64,000 nt of DNA. Source: Neoroseomonas terrae. Lineage in GTDB: Bacteria > Pseudomonadota > Alphaproteobacteria > Acetobacterales > Acetobacteraceae. Location of the stretch: NCBI RefSeq assembly GCF_018129025.1, contig NZ_JAAEDI010000031.1, positions 1-64,000 on the forward strand. Reading direction: 5' to 3'. The translations under genes and the position numbers were made by a program. Under the pieces are notes generated by a model that was not told the DNA's origin, made no database searches, and saw nothing but the letters and a program-made list of their open reading frames with translations. This document shows, in pieces, positions 54,153 to 60,893 of the stretch. The number at the start of each line of letters is the position of its first letter. Position 1 is the stretch's first letter.

Positions 54153-54440
54153 ATGTCGAGTGCCAGAAGCGCTGCCGAAGACGCCAAGGATGCCGTGAAG
54201 GACACCGTGCAGCACGAGATCGCCGCGCTCCGCGCGAAGGTGGAGGCGCTGATGGCGGATCGCGTCACCCCGGCCATCGCCGGCGTCGCCGGCCAGGCCG
54301 AGGAACTGGCGACCAGCGCGGCCGCGATGGCGAGGCGCCAGAGCGACAGCCTGGCCAGCACCGTCCGCGCGCAGCCCTTCGCCGCCATCGCGACCGCCGC
54401 GGTGGCCGGCTTGGCGATCGGCCTGCTGATGCGGCGGTAG
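54153..54440 (+). CDS. DUF883/ElaB-like inner-membrane protein
   Basis: 95 residues. A hydrophilic helical N-terminal part (AAEDAKDAVKDTVQHEIAALRAKVEALM) is followed by more amphipathic helix and a single C-terminal membrane segment (FAAIATAAVAGLAIGLLMRR) ending in arginines. That is the layout of DUF883/ElaB/YqjD proteins, which anchor to the inner membrane and are often stress-induced. AGGAGAG precedes ATG 54153. A holin-like gene follows 5 bases later, so they form an operon under the EcfG-like promoter. Confidence 0.8.
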   Translation: MSSARSAAEDAKDAVKDTVQHEIAALRAKVEALMADRVTPAIAGVAGQAEELATSAAAMARRQSDSLASTVRAQPFAAIATAAVAGLAIGLLMRR

Positions 54441-54445
54441 TCGCG

Positions 54446-54835
54446 ATGCGCCTGTTCCGCATGCTGGGCGTCGCGGCGGAGGCGGAGGGCATCCGGCTCC
54501 GGCGCGAGCTACGCAGTACCGCGCTCCAGGCCGGGTGGATCGCCGCGGCTGCCGTGTTCGGCGTTGCGGCGGTCGCAACCGCGCATGTCGCGGCCGTCGC
54601 GGCGCTCACGGGGCGGTACGGATTTCCTACCGCGGCTGGGATGGTGGCGGCGGGCGATCTCGTCGTCGCCGTGATCCTCCTGCTGTGTTCCCGACGCCGG
54701 CCCGACCCGGTTGCGGAGGAAGCGCGGCTGCTGCGCCAGACGATGATGACGGCGGTGACGCGAAGCCCGTTGCAGGGCGCACTGGGTCTCGTTGCGACGC
54801 AGGCGATCTCCGCCTGGGTGCGTCGGCGCCGCTGA
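54446..54835 (+). CDS. Phage-holin-family-like membrane protein
   Basis: 129 residues. Membrane segments lie at about 28-50 (AGWIAAAAVFGVAAVATAHVAAVAA) and 62-82 (TAAGMVAAGDLVVAVILLLC), flanked by amphipathic charged helices. This matches small phage-holin-family (Phage_holin_3_6-like) proteins found beside DUF883/YqjD-type genes; it is not evidence for a phage. ATG 54446 lies 5 bases after the DUF883 stop. Confidence 0.7.
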   Translation: MRLFRMLGVAAEAEGIRLRRELRSTALQAGWIAAAAVFGVAAVATAHVAAVAALTGRYGFPTAAGMVAAGDLVVAVILLLCSRRRPDPVAEEARLLRQTMMTAVTRSPLQGALGLVATQAISAWVRRRR

Positions 54836-54864
54836 GGGGCCGCATTATTTTGGCATTGGGGACG

Positions 54865-54889
54865 AAGGGCCGCTCGATAAGCGGCCTTT
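54865..54889 (+). terminator. Intrinsic terminator after the DUF883/holin-like operon
   Basis: AAGGGCCGCT and AGCGGCCTTT pair (one G-T pair) around CGATA, and the stem runs into TTTA. It starts 29 bases after the operon's last stop codon. It also faces the 3' end of the small minus-strand gene at 54940. Confidence 0.7.
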
Positions 54890-54939
54890 ATGCTGCGTGA
54901 AAAGGAATGCGGTCAGTGGACCGCACCGGTCCCGCCCCG

Positions 54940-55107
54940 TCAGACCCCGGTGGCATCAGCGACCATCGTCGTCAGCCAGCGGCCCTGCTTGTCGCGATAG
55001 ATCACCCACCAGGGATCACCGGCGCGGGCCGGCTCAATTCCGTATCGGGCCAGGCAACGGCCATGCGGCGTCCGCGCCGGCACGGGGATGGTGAAGATGC
55101 GAAACAT
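54940..55107 (-). CDS. Small protein of 55 residues, unknown function
   Basis: The frame runs MFRIFTIPVPARTPHG at the start and ends DKQGRWLTTMVADATGV before TGA. Support comes from a good ribosome site (GGAGAG) 6 bases before the ATG, codon use like neighbouring genes, a charged and aromatic-rich middle (DPWWVIYRDKQ) and a divergent EcfG-like promoter (55142-55167). No signal peptide or membrane segment is visible, and I do not recognise it. Its context suggests a general-stress gene. It is short enough to be missed by most gene callers. Confidence 0.6.
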   Translation of the reverse strand: MFRIFTIPVPARTPHGRCLARYGIEPARAGDPWWVIYRDKQGRWLTTMVADATGV

Positions 55108-55141
55108 CGGTTCTCTCCGTTGGCTCGATTGCCGTGATCAC

Positions 55142-55167
55142 AACGGACAGCCCCGCATTCTGGTTGC
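55142..55167 (-). promoter_or_regulatory. EcfG-like promoter of the 55-residue gene
   Basis: On the minus strand GCAAC (complement of 55163-55167) and CGTT (complement of 55142-55145) are 17 bases apart. The -35 element is one arm of an inverted repeat, GGTTGCG (55162-55168) and CGCAACC (55188-55194). The other arm is the -35 element of the rightward PRC-barrel promoter, so the two promoters fire back to back. Confidence 0.55.
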
Positions 55168-55188
55168 GTCAGCCTAGCAACAACGTGC

Positions 55189-55214
55189 GCAACCCCAGGG
55201 TGGTAGGCGGCGTT
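55189..55214 (+). promoter_or_regulatory. EcfG-like promoter of the PRC-barrel gene
   Basis: GCAAC (55189-55193) and CGTT (55211-55214) are 17 bases apart, the same variant pattern as at 54095-54119. The PRC-barrel ATG is at 55268. PRC-barrel genes are common members of EcfG stress regulons (recall). Confidence 0.58.
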
Positions 55215-55267
55215 CGTCCCTCCGACCGGTGTCGATGCCGGCATCAATTGCCAGGAGACACGAAGCG

Positions 55268-55912
55268 ATGACCAGGAACCCGAGGATTCTTCCCGCCGCG
55301 CTGGCCGCGGCGATCGCTCTCAGCCCGGCACTGGCCGTCGCGCAACAGCGTGACGGGACGCCCGCGAACCCGCCTTCCGACGCGACGGGACGGACGATAG
55401 ATCGGGCGACCGGGCAGCAGACCATCCCGGATGGCCGGCCTGGCAATCCACCATCCACCGCCGTGGGCCGTGCGGTCGACCGGGTGACGGGCCAGCCGAC
55501 GAGCCCGGACGGCACCGGCAACAACCCGCCCGGCACGGCCGTGGGTCGCGCGGTCGACCGCGCGACGGGCAGCGGCACGGCAGGCAGCGGCCAGCCGGCC
55601 GCCACGGCGACGACCGCCGCGACTCAGGAGGTACGGCCCAGCAGCCGTGCCAGCCGCATCATCGGCGCCAACATCTACAACGACGAAGGCGCGTCGATCG
55701 GCGAGGTCGAGGACCTGATCATCCAGCGCGACGGCGCTGCGCCGATCGCCGTGGTGTCGGTCGGCGGCTTCCTCGGAATCGGCTCGCGGTTGGTGGCCGT
55801 GCCGCTGTCCGAGCTGCGCTTCGCCGAGGACAATGCGCGCTGGACGCTGGCCGGCGCGACCAAGGAAAGCCTGCAGGCCCGCCCCGTGATCAGCTTCGCG
55901 TCGCGCGGCTGA
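55268..55912 (+). CDS. Exported PRC-barrel domain protein with N-terminal repeats
   Basis: 214 residues. Signal peptide LPAALAAAIALSPALAVAQ. The mature N-terminus has three near-identical repeats of about 25-30 residues with the core NPPSTAVGRAVDRVTGQ (second copy), the third with GTAVGRAVDRATG and the first with SDATGRTIDRATG. The C-terminal PRC-barrel has SRIIGANIYNDEGASIGEVEDLII, a GGFLGIGSRLVAVPLSELRF middle and a final strand. PRC-barrels bind ligands or other proteins, and their exact role here is unknown. It is likely stress-controlled through the EcfG-like promoter and is followed by an intrinsic terminator. Confidence 0.85.
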   Translation: MTRNPRILPAALAAAIALSPALAVAQQRDGTPANPPSDATGRTIDRATGQQTIPDGRPGNPPSTAVGRAVDRVTGQPTSPDGTGNNPPGTAVGRAVDRATGSGTAGSGQPAATATTAATQEVRPSSRASRIIGANIYNDEGASIGEVEDLIIQRDGAAPIAVVSVGGFLGIGSRLVAVPLSELRFAEDNARWTLAGATKESLQARPVISFASRG

Positions 55913-55936
55913 TTCACCAGCGTCGGGATGCAAGCG

Positions 55937-55963
55937 CGCCGCCCGGGGGAAACCCGGGCGGCG
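55937..55963 (+). terminator. Terminator hairpin after the PRC-barrel gene
   Basis: CGCCGCCCGGG and CCCGGGCGGCG form a perfect 11-base stem around GGAAA. Only a short TTGT follows, but the stem is very strong. It starts 25 bases after the stop codon. Confidence 0.65.
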
Positions 55964-56077
55964 TTGTGCTGACCGTCACGGGCACCTTCCGTGTCGGAAG
56001 ACGCGCCCTTCCCTGTGAATGGTTTCATCCCACCGCCACATTCAGCGTGCCAGATTCACGCGCTTGAGGAGATTCGC

Positions 56078-56650
56078 ATGCGCAAGACTTTCGCCGCCGC
56101 CCTGATCGCCACCCTGCCGCTCGCTGCCCAGGCGCAGGACCGGCCGCCGCTGTTCCCCACGCGTGACGTCGCCGTGACCTATCGCGTCGCCGGCCCGGGC
56201 GGCCAGCCTGCGGAACTGACGATGCAGTGGCTGGCCGCGCAGCAGATGATGCGCATGAACATGCCGGGTGGCGTCGCCTATGTCGTCGCCGACCACCGCA
56301 ACCAGCGCGGCTTCATGGTGATGGAGGCCACGCGCTCCATCATGGATGTGCCGATGCAGCAGGCGGCCGGCATGCAGCGGGAACTGCAGAACGCCAACTT
56401 CACGCGCGGCGGCACGGCGACGGTCGCCGGGACGGAGTGCACCATCTGGCGCTACCAGGCGCAGGCGCAGAGCGGCGAGGCGTGCATCACCGCGGACGGC
56501 GTCATGCTGCGGGCGCAGGGTGCTTCCCAGGGACAGCAGGGCCAGATGGAGGCGGTGAACGTCGCCTATGGTGCGCAGAACCCGGCGCAGTTCCAGCGGC
56601 CGCAGGGCTATCAGACCATGCAGATGCCGCAGGGCGCAGCCCCGCGCTGA
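56078..56650 (+). CDS. Exported protein of unknown function
   Basis: 190 residues. ATG 56078 follows TTGAGGAGATT. Signal peptide KTFAAALIATLPLAAQAQ. The mature part has beta-strand signs (VAVTYRVAGPGGQPAELTMQW), a Met-rich helix region (MMRMNMPG, MDVPMQQAAGMQ), a cysteine pair around TVAGTECTIWRYQAQAQSGEACIT and a Gln-rich tail. It resembles DUF4412-like periplasmic proteins only loosely, so I leave it unassigned. It is followed 58 bases later by a LolA-like gene on the same strand. Confidence 0.7.
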   Translation: MRKTFAAALIATLPLAAQAQDRPPLFPTRDVAVTYRVAGPGGQPAELTMQWLAAQQMMRMNMPGGVAYVVADHRNQRGFMVMEATRSIMDVPMQQAAGMQRELQNANFTRGGTATVAGTECTIWRYQAQAQSGEACITADGVMLRAQGASQGQQGQMEAVNVAYGAQNPAQFQRPQGYQTMQMPQGAAPR

Positions 56651-56708
56651 GCATGCCGGCGAAGCAGGGGCTTCCAACGGCGGCGATGGCGCGCCACATG
56701 GCGCCATC

Positions 56709-57365
56709 ATGAACCGCCGCCTGCTCCTGCTCGCTCCTTCCCTGCTCGCCACCTCGGCGCTGGCCCAGCGCGCTGCGGGGCCGCCGGGCGCGGCGCTCAC
56801 CGACCGCGACCGCGCGGACCTCGCGCGGGTCGAGGCCTATCTGAACAACCTGACCACGTTGCGCGCCCGCTTCCTGCAGATCGCGCAGAACGGGGCGTCG
56901 GCCGAGGGTACCGCCTGGATCTGGCGGCCCGGCCGCATGCGCTTCGAGTATGATCCGCCGGAGCCGCTGCTGCTCGTCGCCGATTCCGGCCAGTTCCTGA
57001 TGTACGACCGCGAATTGCGGGCGCCGACCACCCTGCTGGTCAGCCAGACGCCGCTCGGCATCCTGCTGCGGCGGGAGGTACGGCTGTCCGGAGACGTGAC
57101 CGTCACGCGCATCGAGCGGTCCGGCGGCTTCCTGCGCGTCAGCATGTATCGCACCCGCGAGCCAGGCGAAGGCCTGCTGACCCTGGTCTTCAACCCCGAG
57201 CCGATGGAGCTGCGCCAGTGGTCCATCGTCGATGCGCAGCGGCGCGAGACGCGCGTGACCCTGTCCCGCATCGAGACGGGGCTGCGCTTCCAGGCCGGGC
57301 TGTTCCAGTTCAACGACCCGCGCTTCTTCGAACCCGGCGGCCTCGGGGCCCCGCAGGGCGGCTGA
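56709..57365 (+). CDS. lolA: LolA-like outer-membrane lipoprotein carrier protein
   Basis: Carries lipoproteins across the periplasm to the outer membrane. It has 218 residues. After the signal peptide (RRLLLLAPSLLATSALAQ), LARVEAYLNNLTTLRARFLQIAQNG is the classic LolA helix-strand start, followed by GTAWIWRPGRMRFEYDPPEPLLLVADSGQFLMYDREL and the C-terminal strands LTLVFNPEPMELRQWSIVDAQ. It is similar in length to alphaproteobacterial LolA. FtsK, its frequent neighbour, is elsewhere in this window at 14890-17454. Confidence 0.85.
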   Translation: MNRRLLLLAPSLLATSALAQRAAGPPGAALTDRDRADLARVEAYLNNLTTLRARFLQIAQNGASAEGTAWIWRPGRMRFEYDPPEPLLLVADSGQFLMYDRELRAPTTLLVSQTPLGILLRREVRLSGDVTVTRIERSGGFLRVSMYRTREPGEGLLTLVFNPEPMELRQWSIVDAQRRETRVTLSRIETGLRFQAGLFQFNDPRFFEPGGLGAPQGG

Positions 57366-57399
57366 AGCGCGCCAGCACAATGTTCCCTGATCGGGCGGC

Positions 57400-57433
57400 A
57401 ATCGTGTGCACGATTTGCATGGCTATGATGCAA
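57400..57433. promoter_or_regulatory. Paired inverted repeats upstream of the C26-type hydrolase gene
   Basis: AATCGTG and CACGATT (57400-57406 and 57409-57415) form a perfect palindrome with a two-base centre. TTGCAT and ATGCAA (57415-57420 and 57428-57433) form a second inverted repeat. A third, CGCCACGG and CCGTGGCG (57457-57490), abuts the ribosome site of the gene at 57508. These look like regulator sites or leader structure; no adjacent regulator gene identifies the protein. Confidence 0.45.
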
Positions 57434-57507
57434 CGCCGTCCGATCTTTCATTAATTCGCCACGGAACGCCTTGATCCTGACGCCGTGGCGGGAGAGGCTC
57501 CGATTCC

Positions 57508-58308
57508 ATGAGACCGTTGATCGGCATCTCCTGCTGCCAAAAGCCCTTCGGCGTTTTCGGAACGCCGAACCACGCCGCTTCCGACACCTATGTCCGCGTG
57601 GTCCGCGGTCCAGCGCGCGGCACGCCCGTACTGCTGCCCGCGGCGGGGGAGGACCTGTCGGCCGAGCTGATCCCCCATCTCGATGGGCTGATCCTGACCG
57701 GCAGCCGCTCCAACGTCTGGCCTGGTCACTACGATGGCCCGGCCCATGCGGAGGGCACGCCCGAGGACCAGCAGCGGGACGCCACGACCCTGCCGCTGAT
57801 CCGCGCCGCGATCGCGCAGGGCGTGCCGCTGCTCGCCATCTGCCGCGGCATGCAGGAACTCAACGTCGCCCTCGGCGGCAGCCTCGATCAGCGGATCCAG
57901 GACCTGCCGGGGCGGATGGACCATTCCACACCATCCGACCAGCCCATCCCGCGCGTGCGCACGGGCAAGGCCCATGGGGTACGGATCGAGAAGGACAGTG
58001 CACTCGCCCGCCTCCTCACGCCGCCCTCGCGCGGCACCGGGCGGCTTGCGGTGAATTCGCTGCACAATCAGGGGGTCCAGCGCCTGGCCCCCCGCCTGGT
58101 CGCCGAGGCGTGGGCCCCGGATGGCACCGTCGAGGCGGTGCGCGTGGACGGAGCGATCTCCTTCGCCATGGGCGTGCAGTGGCATCCAGAATACGATTGG
58201 GAACACGACGCCGACAGCCGGGCGATCTTCCTGGCCTTCGGCGCAGCCTGCGGCGCCCATCGCGCGGCGCGTCTCGGTCAGGCGGAGATTGCCCAGGCGG
58301 CGGAATAG
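57508..58308 (+). CDS. Gamma-glutamyl-gamma-aminobutyrate hydrolase-like peptidase C26
   Basis: 266 residues. A class I glutamine amidotransferase-like fold with nucleophile cysteine in [17 protein letters not shown] (about residue 115), a preceding [12 protein letters not shown] segment, [16 protein letters not shown] and the His-Glu of VQWHPEYDW. This is the PuuD/PF07722 pattern, cleaving gamma-glutamyl amides in polyamine (putrescine) breakdown. No other puu genes are nearby, so the substrate is tentative. GGGAGAGG precedes ATG 57508, and the leader contains inverted repeats. Confidence 0.85.
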   Translation: MRPLIGISCCQKPFGVFGTPNHAASDTYVRVVRGPARGTPVLLPAAGEDLSAELIPHLDGLILTGSRSNVWPGHYDGPAHAEGTPEDQQRDATTLPLIRAAIAQGVPLLAICRGMQELNVALGGSLDQRIQDLPGRMDHSTPSDQPIPRVRTGKAHGVRIEKDSALARLLTPPSRGTGRLAVNSLHNQGVQRLAPRLVAEAWAPDGTVEAVRVDGAISFAMGVQWHPEYDWEHDADSRAIFLAFGAACGAHRAARLGQAEIAQAAE

Positions 58309-58376
58309 GCCGCGTCAGATCTGCCGGGAGCGGTGGCCGCGGTGACCCGCGTCACCGGGAGTTGTCCAATTGCCTT

Positions 58377-58405
58377 TTGCGTCCCGCAGCACAGAGGTCT
58401 AATAT
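58377..58405 (+). promoter_or_regulatory. Sigma-70-like promoter of the candidate small RNA
   Basis: TTGCGT (58377-58382) and TAATAT (58400-58405) are separated by exactly 17 bases. The -10 hexamer is a near-consensus match in otherwise very GC-rich DNA. Transcription would start at about 58411. Confidence 0.55.
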
Positions 58406-58410
58406 CTGCG

Positions 58411-58525
58411 TGCCGGCAAGCAATACGCCGGTGGACGAGTACGGTGTCCCCTGCCGGCTCGCCCGACCATTCCGATCGGAATCAAATACGGCGCCCGGTC
58501 ACCCCCCTGACCGGGCGCTTCTTTT
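58411..58525 (+). ncRNA. Candidate small regulatory RNA, about 115 nt
   Basis: A stretch without a supported reading frame is bracketed by a good promoter and a strong intrinsic terminator. The start contains a small CCGGC/GCCGG hairpin around 58413-58431 and a GATTCCGATCGGAATC-like palindromic segment near 58470-58485 (TTCCGATCGGAA). The end is the terminator stem with a C-rich loop. It matches no RNA family I can name. The possibility that it is a leader for the FAH-family gene at 58677 is lowered by the terminator. Confidence 0.5.
58491..58525 (+). terminator. Strong intrinsic terminator
   Basis: GCGCCCGGTCA (58491-58501) and TGACCGGGCGC (58508-58518) form a perfect 11-base stem around six cytosines, followed by TTCTTTTT. 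It is the clearest Rho-independent terminator in the window, yet the nearest upstream gene ended 182 bases earlier, which is why I read it as the end of a small RNA. Confidence 0.85.
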
Positions 58526-58676
58526 TGTGCGTCGATTATCGCCCGAATACTTGGTGATCGCCCGCCTTCCTCATGTGACACATGAAGTTGCCGACAGCCG
58601 CCGGGCGCGCCTTTCGGCATGCGGCGGCGGCCTGTATAGGTGGCCGGTCCAGACCCTCGATCGGAGCCTTGCCCGC

Positions 58677-59363
58677 ATGGTGTCCTACGTCCTGCCCCCG
58701 CCGCCGGTCGCGGCCATCCCCGTGAAGGGGAGCGACGCGATGTTCCCGGTGCGCCGCATCTTCTGCGTCGGGCGCAATTATGCGGAGCACGCGATCGAGA
58801 TGGGCTCCGACCCGACCCGCGAGCCGCCCTTCTACTTCACCAAACCCGCCGATGCCGTCGTCACCAACGATGCCGACATGCCCTACCCGACCGTGACGAA
58901 GTCCCTGCACCACGAGATGGAACTGGTCGTCGCCATCGGCACGGGCGGGAAGAACATCGCCGTCGGCGATGCGCTGAAGCATGTGTGGGGCTATTGCTGC
59001 GGCCTCGACATGACGCGCCGCGACATCCAGAACGAGGCGAAGAAGACCGGCCGCCCCTGGGACATGGGCAAGGGCTTCGACAAATCGGCCCCGATGGGCC
59101 TGCTGGTCCCCGCGGCCGGCATCGACCCGGCCAAGGGCAAGATCGAGCTGAAGGTGAACGGCAAGGTCACGCAGACCTCCGACCTGTCCAAGCTGATCTG
59201 GTCGGTCGCCGAAGTCATCGCGAACCTGTCCGAACTCGTCGAGCTCGCGCCGGGCGACCTCATCATGACCGGCACGCCGGAAGGTGTCGCCGCGGTGCAG
59301 AAGGGCGACGTTCTCGAAGGCATGGTCGAGGGCGTGGGCGAGGTGAAGACGAAGATCGTCTGA
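58677..59363 (+). CDS. Fumarylacetoacetate hydrolase (FAH) family protein
   Basis: 228 residues. [15 protein letters not shown] at the start, then [32 protein letters not shown] with the metal-binding Glu-x-Glu, the [37 protein letters not shown] region and the C-terminal [18 protein letters not shown]. This matches acylpyruvase/FAHD1-type enzymes that split C-C bonds of acylpyruvates or similar keto acids. ATG 58677 was chosen because upstream sequence contains the small-RNA-like region. It is translationally coupled (TGATG) to the next gene, xthA. Confidence 0.9.
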   Translation: MVSYVLPPPPVAAIPVKGSDAMFPVRRIFCVGRNYAEHAIEMGSDPTREPPFYFTKPADAVVTNDADMPYPTVTKSLHHEMELVVAIGTGGKNIAVGDALKHVWGYCCGLDMTRRDIQNEAKKTGRPWDMGKGFDKSAPMGLLVPAAGIDPAKGKIELKVNGKVTQTSDLSKLIWSVAEVIANLSELVELAPGDLIMTGTPEGVAAVQKGDVLEGMVEGVGEVKTKIV

Positions 59364-60193
59364 TGCCGGCTAACGTCGCCGCCGGGAGCGGCACGCTGCG
59401 CATCGCGACCTGGAACATCAACAGCGTGCGGCTCCGGCTGCCGCTGTTGAGCGACCTCGTGATGCAGCTAGACCCCGACGTGCTCTGCCTGCAGGAGACA
59501 AAGTGCCCCGACGAGCACTTCCCGCATGAGGGCGTCGCGGCACTCGGCTTCACGCACCGTCTGGCGCGCGGGATGAAGGGCTACAACGGCGTCGCCATCC
59601 TCTCGAAGCGGCCGATCCTGCTGCGCACGGAAGACCCCGACTGGTGCCTCAAGGGCGATTGCCGGCACCTCGGCGTCGCAGTGGATGCACCCGGCGGGCC
59701 GATCGAGCTGCACAACTTCTACATCCCCGCCGGCGGCGACATCCCTGACCGCGAGAAGAACCCGAAATTCGGCCATAAGCTGGACTTCGTCGCCGAGGCC
59801 ACAGCGTGGTCCGCCGCGCGCCCCGCGAAGCGGTCGATCATGGTCGGCGACCTCAACATCGCACCGCTCGAACACGATGTCTGGTCGCACAGGCAATTGC
59901 TCGACGTCGTGTCCCACACGCCGATCGAGGTCGATGCGCTGAACGGCTGGCAGAAGGCGGGCGGCTGGCACGACGCGCTGCGCCACTTCGTTCCCGCCGA
60001 TCAGAAGCTCTACACATGGTGGTCCTATCGCGCGGCCGATTGGCGCGCCTCGGATCGCGGGCGGCGGCTCGACCATGTCTGGGTCAGCCCCGACCTCGCC
60101 GGCGGGCTCGCCCGCCATGTCGTTCTCAAAGATGCACGGGGCTGGGTGAAAGCTTCTGACCACGTGCCGGTGATGGTGGAACTCGCGACATGA
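59363..60193 (+). CDS. xthA: Exodeoxyribonuclease III
   Basis: An AP endonuclease and 3'-exonuclease in base excision repair. It has 276 residues. Catalytic motifs are visible in order: ATWNINSVR, LCLQETKCPDEHFP (metal glutamate), YNGVAILSK, NFYIPAGGD, VGDLNIAP, RLDHVWVSPDL and the final ASDHVPVMVEL with the catalytic histidine. An N-terminal extension of about 12 residues precedes the conserved start. The ATG overlaps the previous stop, and the stop overlaps the next start, so the three genes form one operon. Confidence 0.95.
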   Translation: MPANVAAGSGTLRIATWNINSVRLRLPLLSDLVMQLDPDVLCLQETKCPDEHFPHEGVAALGFTHRLARGMKGYNGVAILSKRPILLRTEDPDWCLKGDCRHLGVAVDAPGGPIELHNFYIPAGGDIPDREKNPKFGHKLDFVAEATAWSAARPAKRSIMVGDLNIAPLEHDVWSHRQLLDVVSHTPIEVDALNGWQKAGGWHDALRHFVPADQKLYTWWSYRAADWRASDRGRRLDHVWVSPDLAGGLARHVVLKDARGWVKASDHVPVMVELAT

Positions 60194-60612
60194 CGCGCCG
60201 ATTCGGACGCCGCGCCGGGCTGCTGGCGCTTCTGACGGGCCTTGCCGCCTGCGCGAGCACGCCGCCGGAGCAGCCCGCCGCGCCCGTCGTGCAGGACCCC
60301 GATCCGGAGCCGGAGGAAGTCTACTCCCCGGGCGCCATCCCCTGGGCCAACCTGACCGAGGAACACAAGCGCCGCGCCCGCGCCGCGCTGACCCGCCTCG
60401 GCGAGGACATCCCCGACGACGCGACGCTCCAGGCGCGCTGGATGCTCATGCCGCCGGCGCAGCAGCGCTACTCGATCCGCCGGCCGCCGCCGCCCCCGCC
60501 ACGACCGCGCGCCGCGCCGGCACGACGCGGTCGCGCCACGACGCCCGCGCGCCGGTCGCCGGCACCGACACGGCGGACACCGACGCCGCCACGGCGGACG
60601 CAGCAGCGCTGA
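60190..60612 (+). CDS. Small lipoprotein with proline/arginine-rich tail
   Basis: 140 residues. Lipobox LAAC after the signal RAGLLALLTGLAAC, so a periplasm-facing lipidated protein. A short acidic/hydrophobic middle (EEVYSPGAIPWANLTEEHKRRAR) is followed by a basic proline-rich tail (PPPPPPRPRAAPARRGRATT and onward) of low complexity. Function unknown. The start overlaps xthA; the stop lies 9 bases before hairpin element H. Confidence 0.7.
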   Translation: MTRRFGRRAGLLALLTGLAACASTPPEQPAAPVVQDPDPEPEEVYSPGAIPWANLTEEHKRRARAALTRLGEDIPDDATLQARWMLMPPAQQRYSIRRPPPPPPRPRAAPARRGRATTPARRSPAPTRRTPTPPRRTQQR

Positions 60613-60621
60613 CGGTGGGAA

Positions 60622-60882
60622 CCGGGCGGGGCTCTGCCCCTCCCGGACCCTCCCCGCCAAAGGCCGAAGGGCCTTTGGAAACCTTGACCTGGTACCGTGC
60701 GCTGCGGGTCATCGGAGAGCAGTGACCGGTTCCCTGCCCACCGCCCTGTTCGTAGTCTGACCGCCGGGCACGGCGTGCGTTCTCGTCGGCGATGAACAGT
60801 CCTGGCCGGCGCCAGTATCGGTTTGCAAAGGCCTCGGGCCTTTGCTGGGGTGAGGTTCGGAGAGGGGCAAGGCCCCTCTCCG
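60622..60882. repeat. Composite hairpin element, copy H (R arm and inverted R arm)
   Basis: The outer R hairpin is at 60622-60646 (CCGGGCGGGGC with GCCCCTCCCGG, one mismatch), the inner R at 60657-60678 (CCAAAGGCC/GGCCTTTGG), the inverted inner R at 60825-60845 (GCAAAGGCC/GGCCTTTGC) and the outer R at 60858-60882 (CGGAGAGGGGC/GCCCCTCTCCG). It lies between convergent genes, 9 and 11 bases from their stop codons. Confidence 0.85.
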
Positions 60883-60893
60883 AGACGCCGCTG

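Noticed and set aside
54446-54835. Holin-like gene as a prophage remnant
   Set aside because: No other phage genes nearby. Such small membrane proteins regularly accompany DUF883-type genes.
58309-58376. CGGTGAC/GTCACCG stem at 58340-58357 as terminator of the C26-type hydrolase gene
   Set aside because: Only a seven-base stem with no T-run; too weak to call.
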